The translations under genes and the position numbers were made by a program. 64,000 bases of DNA from the NCBI GenBank assembly GCA_947311845.1, contig CAMZMU010000059.1:42478982-42542981 (forward strand). Reading direction: 5' to 3'. This DNA comes from Poa pratensis. Its lineage: Eukaryota > Streptophyta > Magnoliopsida > Poales > Poaceae. The notes under the pieces are model-generated. The model worked only from the letters and a program-made list of their open reading frames with translations, was not told the DNA's origin and did not search any database. Below, one piece after another: positions 57,565-64,000 of the stretch; the stretch's first letter is position 1, and the number at the start of each line of letters is the position of its first letter.

Positions 57565-59914
57565 ACAACAAGTAAGAAGCCTAGCTATATGGCTATAAAG
57601 AAAGCGCTTTGCGGGAGGCAACCCGGTTATTTTTTGTGTGATTTTCTTTGTGTCCTCTTGCTGTAACAAGAGACTTTTTGTCTAGTTTAGGTTCTGGAAT
57701 TTTCAATAAAGTGCCAAGTTTTACCCTTTTTGGTTTGAAAAAGTTGCTTATAGCGTTCGGAGATTTTATTCCTGCACGAATCAGTGCACGGTATGATTTT
57801 TAATTCTTATTTTGTAACTCCGAATGAGCTCATATTTGAACTGTAGTTTCAACTTTTCATCCTATGTATGCATGAATTTTTTGGAATTTTTTGACAAAGT
57901 TTGGTAGGGTAGAAAAATACGTTTTGCTGCTGCTGTTTTTCTGGACAGATTCTGTCCCATTTTGTTTGATGCATGCTTTGAGCTTTTAAGTTGAAACTTT
58001 TTGATCCAATTGAGTTTATGAGTAGGCATACAACATTATACACTTTCTGGACATCTCATATAAATTTTTGTTCAAGGATTATATGCAGCAAGAAACCTAT
58101 TTGTTTATCACTATTAATGCACCCCACAGAAAAGAAATGGGAGAAACGGTGTTTTGAAGTTTTTTCACAGGGATTGGAGGAGATGCACCAAGAGTTATCC
58201 AAGGATGGTGAATACCATAAGCTTGGGGATGTGAATACAACCCCTCTGGACCTACACACCCTCGGTTTGCGCACGTCCAACTTCTGTTTTTCGATCGAAA
58301 CACTTTATCGCATAAACTTGGAGCGTCTTTTGTTTTGTTTTGTTTGATTTGTTTTGAGAGACCACCACACTATCATTTATATATGGGAGAGCTACTGGAA
58401 ATATGGGTTGAAATATGTTGGATGCTTTTATAAGATTGGGAAGAGGGATGTTTGAGTTGATTTTTAATGATACATACAGTTGCATGATTCATGAGCTTGT
58501 TTATGAGTAATAGTTTGCAAATCCTTTTTGAAGAGCTATCACTTATTTATGTTTTGGTGCTGATTGTTATTTTACTTGGTTTAACATGGATTAGTTAGTT
58601 CTATGGACACTCATGCATGCATCTAGATGGTCAACTTTCTCCCATTTGCTAGCCCAAACATTCCAACAAGTCAAAACTTGTTTCCAACACCTTCAACCAA
58701 AGTTATTCCAGTGAGTCCACCATATCTACCTACTAGCTATATGCTATTCCGAGTATGTTCATCATGATATTTGTGTTATCTGTACCTCTGAATGAAAATG
58801 ATTATGTTATTGATTGCCATGGGAAAAGTTGGTTATATAGCTCTCATGAACTTGATGCACATTTTTACTATCATTGCCATAAATAAAACATGACCCATTG
58901 TGATTAAGATTATGATGCTAGTGGCTTGATAAATGTCCGAGGTTGGGAGTTAGCCCATATGTGCTGTCACATGCAAGCTTTCAACATGCTCCATTTAGTT
59001 GATATCATGTGATTTTGTCTATGGATGCCTATCATGGTGAAATAAGGGGGAAACGATTTAGTTTGAATGAGTTTGTATAAATGGTTAGAGAGACGCCTGG
59101 GCCGCTAATCTAAGCCATGCATTATTCATGGTGGAAATTTACTTACATGCTATGGTGAATTATCTATGACACACCTTACAATAAAAAGCTATTCCAATGG
59201 TAAATAAAAAGGGTGTTAAGGTGGTTCATCTTGTTTGTTTGTCTTGTCATTTTGATATGGGCTTGTTCCATATCCTGGGACAAGAGGTACCCCAGTTGAC
59301 GCTCTTGATGATACTATTATTACTTACAATGATAGATAACTTGAACTTGCTTTTCCCAAGTTGAGTAACTCATGGTGTAGATACTTGTATTCAAGGGGCA
59401 TGAGACATCCAACCTTTACTTTGTCAAGCACACTACTCATATTTGCTCTCACATTAAACTATAATCATTCAAGATGCTATGATAGGGGAATGAGAGCTTG
59501 ACACCAAGTATTACCACATTGCAATCATTAACTTAAGTAGGAGAGTTTGGAGGTTAGATGAAACTTATGCATGCTTTACCTCTACTCACTTATTCATCTT
59601 TCCAAAGTGTCCACCAAACATATTCAGATTTTCATCATCACTCTATGGACCACATGTATGCAAAAGTAAGAATGTCCATATTACTCTGTTATGTTACACT
59701 TTGTGAACTATCATTGAACATCCTTGCATTGAATACTTGATATCACTTCATAAACTATTTTGCATATTGCTATTCCTTTGAAGAATGAATCATTTGACTC
59801 TATGTAGCAGTAGCAATCATCTTTGATATCCATTGTTAGTGCTATATTGCAAAGTCCATGTTAGTTTTATCACCTTCATACTCGAGGACGAGCATTGGTT
59901 AAGCTTGGGGATGT
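57565..59914 (+). other. Gypsy internal 3' region without polymerase genes
   Basis: AT-rich with no coding domain. It begins with AAGAAAGCGCTTTGCGGGAG, then GCAACCCGG, a motif seen after gag in several Triticeae gypsy families. The word TAAGCTTGGGGAT recurs at about 57119 (in protease), 58217 and 59899, the last serving as part of the polypurine tract before the LTR. Confidence 0.65.
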
Positions 59915-61575
59915 TGATGCATGTAAAATGCATACATGAACTTTGCACTTTATCACTTATATTCTAATCATATTTGCATCATATAAGGGTTATACCACTG
60001 TTATTTAATGATTTTAGGAAATAAATCAATTGTTTCCTATTTTTATGGAATTAACCCTGCGCAGGCAGAAAACCCTATTTCTTTCCTTTTATGTTTCAGG
60101 GGTTGCCCACGCGGCCAGGTATTGTGGCCGCGTGGGGCCCACCCGTTTGGGCCTCGTGGCTCCGCTGCCGTCGATCTTTCATCCACCGACTGCGTCTTGA
60201 CCTAAAAATGCCTATAAAAAAGGTCCCCTGGCGTTTCGCGAATAGAGCGCCGCACAAACACAGAAACACCGAAACGGAGATCAGGAGCTGCAGATTGGAG
60301 GGGGAAAACTCCGGCGGGGCGCTGTCGGGGTGGTCTCCATCTTCTCCATCGACTTCTCCGCCGTCTCCATGATGAAGAGGGAGTAGTCCACCTCTGGACT
60401 ATGGGTTTGTGGAAATAACTTATGTATCTCTCCTCTCTTGAGCTTCACTAATTAGTACCGTATGAGCTGCTGAACATGATTACGGTCACCGTTGTAATAC
60501 CTATGTGGTGGATCTTTCTATGAGTTAATATATGTTTGAGATTGCAATGTTTGTTTCAGTTATGAGTACTATAGATGCATATTATGTACCCCGTTCTTGT
60601 CTACTTGTTATGATCAAGCATGTTTATGAGAGCGTGTGTGGGGGAACGTGTGCATTAGTTGGAGTAACGGGGAGTGGTGAGTGCGGTAAGCTGACAACTT
60701 AATATCGCGATCCACTTGGGTGTTTACCTTACTTTGTTACCTCACTAGGGATAAACTAAAATACCATGCTGCAAGGGTTGAGGGTGACCAAGCTTCTTCC
60801 TGTGACTAGATCCAACATGTTCTTATTTTCACTTCATGTCATGAAACTTATTGCTATACTCTGAGTCATCTTAATTACTGAGGTGTTATGATTTGGTTCG
60901 CATCTTGGTGGAGTATAAGTGAGACTAATAACCAAAAGGTCTCTATGTTAGGACGTGATGCCCATATATCTAAGTAACTTGTTATCAAACTTTGTGTTGC
61001 AATCTCATATGTTAACTTTGTGTGTGTTCCATTGTCTGCTACTTTATAAAGAGAGAGTGCATTTGTGAAACCATGAACCCCGGTCCATTTTTAATCATAA
61101 GAAACACCTTTCCAACACCATATACCACTTTTCCATTTTCAGCCATCATTAAATCCGAAAATACAAAAAATACTTTTCATCTTGCATACATCATTAAAAA
61201 ACACAAAAATATCATTTACCATTGCATCCACCATCATTGCATATTTATTTCCTGTTTGCATTGCATAACTATCTTGATATCATTCTTACACCTTGTGCTT
61301 GACAACCACAGGTGAGGTTGAGGACCAAAACATTTAACTTTGTTTTGTAGGTAACCAAAAGAAGGATAAGAAGATATATCTTCACTACTGATTCCCCGAG
61401 AGTTCGATATTAAACCCTCGAGTCACCCTCGTGGGGAAAACACGTCTTCCACTACTACACACTCTGCACTTGGAGTCTCAACCTAACCCATTTACTTTTG
61501 ACGCAGGTAACTACGTACCGGAGATCAAGCAAAGTGTTTTCTGGCGTCGTAGATCAACCTCTTCAAGGGCCATCA
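59915..61575 (+). repeat. Second LTR of the gag-protease gypsy family
   Basis: Starts TGATGCATGTAAAATGCATAC after a purine-rich tract and matches 54108-55876 closely, but lacks the roughly 110-bp segment. TATA box CCTATAAAAA at about 60211. It is followed by primer-site sequence rather than by host DNA. Confidence 0.85.
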
Positions 61576-61766
61576 AGACTGTTTTCTGGCGCCGTTGCCG
61601 GGGAGATAGAAGCAACACCGCAATATATTCCCTCGTCAACTTAGCGATCAGCAAGGTGTTTTCTACAATGCTCGTATTTATTTATCAACCATAAGTCCAT
61701 TGATGCATGTAATGATCTATGTCCTTACTTACTCGAGGACGAGTAAAGGTTTAAGCTTGGGCGAGT
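61576..61766 (+). other. Chimeric junction: primer-site leader joined to another element's 3' end
   Basis: 61576-61664 repeats the primer site and leader of the gag-protease element (GCAAGGTGTTTTCT) and stops exactly where the second primer-site copy would begin. From 61665 the sequence is different and ends in CTCGAGGACGAGTAAAGG and TTTAAGCTTGGGCGAG, a polypurine-type end directly before a new LTR at 61767. Confidence 0.7.
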
Positions 61767-63277
61767 TGATACGTGCATTTTATATCATCATTTATATAAC
61801 TTTTAGTATCATACTAGAATGTTATTTGCATGATTATATGATTGTTTTTACATGTTTTAGATGTTTTTGGGGACTTTCACACAAAGTCCCCGTTTTTGGT
61901 ATTTAATATCTGGGAGGCAAAAAACCCCCTTTTTCTTGTTTTTATTGTTTCAGGAGTTTCAGGAACCCAAATAATAAAAGGAAAAATACCACGTCAGTTT
62001 TTCATCGGGAGAAAGGCAGAGGGAAGAATACCGAAGAGAGGAGAGCCACGAGGCCCAAAAGGGGTGGGCCCACGCGGCCAAAACCCTAGGCCGCATGGGC
62101 CCACTAAAAGCGGCCTCGGTCACCTCCTCGCCTGGGGCTTTTATCGACGCCTTCGTCTCGCCCGAAAAGTAACGCCCTAATTTTTCCAAGTCCATCCGAG
62201 GTCGCGGCGGCGGCGAAACTCCTGATCCCTTCCGAGGGGGTCAGATCCTGCTACTCCGGAGTTCCGGAGAAGGGGGAAATCATCGCCATCATCATCACCT
62301 CTCCCCTTTGGCGTGGGAGGAGGCCTCTACATCATCACCCCCATCAAGACCAGCACCATCTCCATCATCATCACCGTGATCCACTCCGTTCCCCTCGCAG
62401 TTTGAGAGTTGCTATACCTTAGATACTTGTCTTGTGCTACTATTCATGTTAGTGATTGAGTACTTGTCATTATTTGGTGGTGAAGTTATAATTTCAGATT
62501 GTGCTGTACCACTTATGCCACTGATTATGATCATGTTTGCACGTTGTGAGTAGTTCCCGTATGTTCCTGAGGGCATAGGATGAATTGGCAATGATTTATA
62601 TATGACATGTGTTGGTATTTTGTCAAGAGTTTATCTTTTATGTGATTCTATGATGGTGTTGTGCGAATGTCGACTGCATAACACTTCACCTATATGGGCT
62701 CATAGGAGAACACCGTAGTATAATGAATTGAGGAAGACTTGGGAGGACACGTAAGCCTGAGTTAGAATCTTGAAGTTATAGTATGAGGGTATTAGTATCG
62801 GGGACCTTAGAGTGTAATGCTATGGTGGGACTTTCTGTCTTAATAACTCTTGTGCAGTCATTTACTTGGCCACATGATCCATCATAAGGGGTTGTAGTCT
62901 ATTTATTTAGCTATACCGAATTATGGCTCCGTCCAAAAAGATTAAAACTTGACAAGATATTCAACGTGTTGTTTAATAAATCTCTATGCCTAGCATTATC
63001 CATGCCGCCCTCGGGAACGTTTTCCACATATAAGTCACACATCACTTGAGCTTGTCCTCTTGTCACATAAGAGGATTGGGCTTTCTCTCTTTGAGAGATT
63101 TCACTTGCTACTGTTACTTGCTGCATTGGAATTATACAACTGAAAATACCAAAAACACTTGCATCTTTCATTGCATTGTTTATCAATCTTACTAACCAGT
63201 ACCTTTAGCTCCTCGTGGGTTCGACAACCTTTTCAATTTGAAAGGTACTACAATTGATCTACTGCACTTGGGAGTCA
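61767..63277 (+). repeat. LTR of a further gypsy element
   Basis: Starts TGATACGTGCATTTTATATC and ends near GGGAGTCA, 14 bp before a primer site. It is preceded by a polypurine-like tract and followed by primer site and gag, so it has internal sequence on both sides. The end is approximate. No gene in it. Confidence 0.72.
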
Positions 63278-63291
63278 TCTAGATACTTTTC

Positions 63292-63309
63292 TGGCGCCGT
63301 TGCCGGGGA
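63292..63309 (+). other. Primer binding site, tRNA-Asp type
   Basis: TGGCGCCGTTGCCGGGGA matches the tRNA-Asp 3' end complement and marks the 5' end of the element's internal region. Confidence 0.88.
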
Positions 63310-63372
63310 GCGTTGCGCTATTGGTAAGAAGTTTGGTAAGGAAACTTGAAAGCTGTTTATCTCATTGTTGCT

Positions 63373-64000
63373 ATGGCATTTATGAATCGTGCCTCGCTGC
63401 ATCTTGCTCTATATGAAAGTGCTTATGCCACTACTGCAAAGGTGGTTGAAACTACTGTGTCTGAGGTACCTAAAGTGGGATTTAAAATTCCCATGGGTCA
63501 TGTTAAAAGAGTTATGAAAAATCCATTTACAGGTGATGAAACTAAGTCTGCACGCGAACACATGGAGTTGATTGAAGACATATGTGGTTTATTTAGACTT
63601 CCTGGTATTCCTGAGGATGAGGTAAAAAGAAAGTTACTATATTTGTCTTTAACTGGTAATGCTCGTGTTTGGTACAGGTCTCTGGATGAAGAAGCTACTA
63701 TTGACTGGAATATCTTGAGGAAGGTTTTCTTTCTTAAATACTTCACACCTAAAGAAGCTTATGAGAACCGCTGCTACATATTCAATTTCAGGCCACATCT
63801 GGGAGAGAGCATCACTCAAGCTTGGGGGAGATTGAAGGAACTCCTTCGCAAGAACCCTTGTCATGATCTTACAAGGAAACTTATATTGATAAACTTTTAT
63901 GTGAGGTTACCTATGAAGCACAAGGAAATTCTGGATAATTCATCTGGTGGTAGTTTCACAAACAATACTGAAGAAGAAGCATGGAATCTATTAGAGACTA
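63373..64000 (+). CDS. Gypsy gag, 5' part, open to the window edge
   Basis: ATG at 63373 (CTATGGCATTT) opens a frame of 209 codons with no stop before the window ends. The start reads MAFMNRASLHLALYESAYAT. A Retrotrans_gag-like domain follows: FRLPGIPEDEVKRKLLYLSL, ARVWYRSLDEEATIDWN, FFLKYFTPKEAYENR and ESITQAWGRLKELLRKNP. It would form the capsid of the retrotransposon particle. Whether pol follows cannot be seen. Confidence 0.85.
   Translation, partial: MAFMNRASLHLALYESAYATTAKVVETTVSEVPKVGFKIPMGHVKRVMKNPFTGDETKSAREHMELIEDICGLFRLPGIPEDEVKRKLLYLSLTGNARVWYRSLDEEATIDWNILRKVFFLKYFTPKEAYENRCYIFNFRPHLGESITQAWGRLKELLRKNPCHDLTRKLILINFYVRLPMKHKEILDNSSGGSFTNNTEEEAWNLLET

Overview
This is a grass nuclear-genome window, most likely from a Triticeae cereal (wheat, barley or a relative). 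The evidence is two copies of a copia retrotransposon whose LTR and gag closely resemble the Angela/BARE-1 group, several gypsy LTRs with a tRNA-Asp type primer site, CACTA elements with dense subterminal repeats, a Stowaway hairpin, and GC-rich genes in AT-rich flanks. Assignment to a particular species is not possible from sequence reading alone. Most of the 64 kb is transposon sequence.

Layout. 1-7.2 kb: a transposon with 3-bp target duplications, a decayed L1-type LINE carrying ORF1 and ORF2, and a small hAT-like element. 7.2-8.4 kb: a cryptic minus-strand non-coding locus with two tandem box H/ACA snoRNA-like units behind a TATA, telo-box and Site II promoter. 8.4-12.6 kb: one CACTA end, a second 3-bp-TSD transposon and AT-rich DNA. 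12.6-14.2 kb: an apparently intact two-exon cytochrome P450 gene (516 aa). 14.5-41.2 kb: one PIF/Harbinger transposon of about 2 kb split by nested insertions: copia element A (with two solo LTRs in it), a hAT element (with a 4.7-kb solo LTR and a Stowaway element in it) and copia element B. 41.2-44.8 kb: small inverted-repeat elements and a decayed SANT/Myb-like transposon ORF. 44.9-46.0 kb: a minus-strand phytoglobin gene with two candidate first exons and a single fused second exon. 46.4-54.1 kb: a second Harbinger end of the same family, then a minus-strand gypsy LTR split by a complete CACTA element that carries only a broken TnpA-like gene. 54.1-61.6 kb: a gypsy element encoding only gag and protease. 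61.6-64 kb: a chimeric junction, then the 5' LTR, primer site and open gag frame of another gypsy element that leaves the window.

Function. The host content is small: a P450 oxidase, a phytoglobin (oxygen/NO chemistry) and the snoRNA pair, whose 3' pocket is complementary to a conserved 18S rRNA segment around a candidate pseudouridine. None of the transposase or polymerase genes seen is intact. The insertions can be ordered because exact target-site duplications survive for copia A (CTTGC), the hAT element (ATTGCATG), the 4.7-kb LTR (GGGCC), solo LTR 2 (ATTTG) and the CACTA element (AGA).
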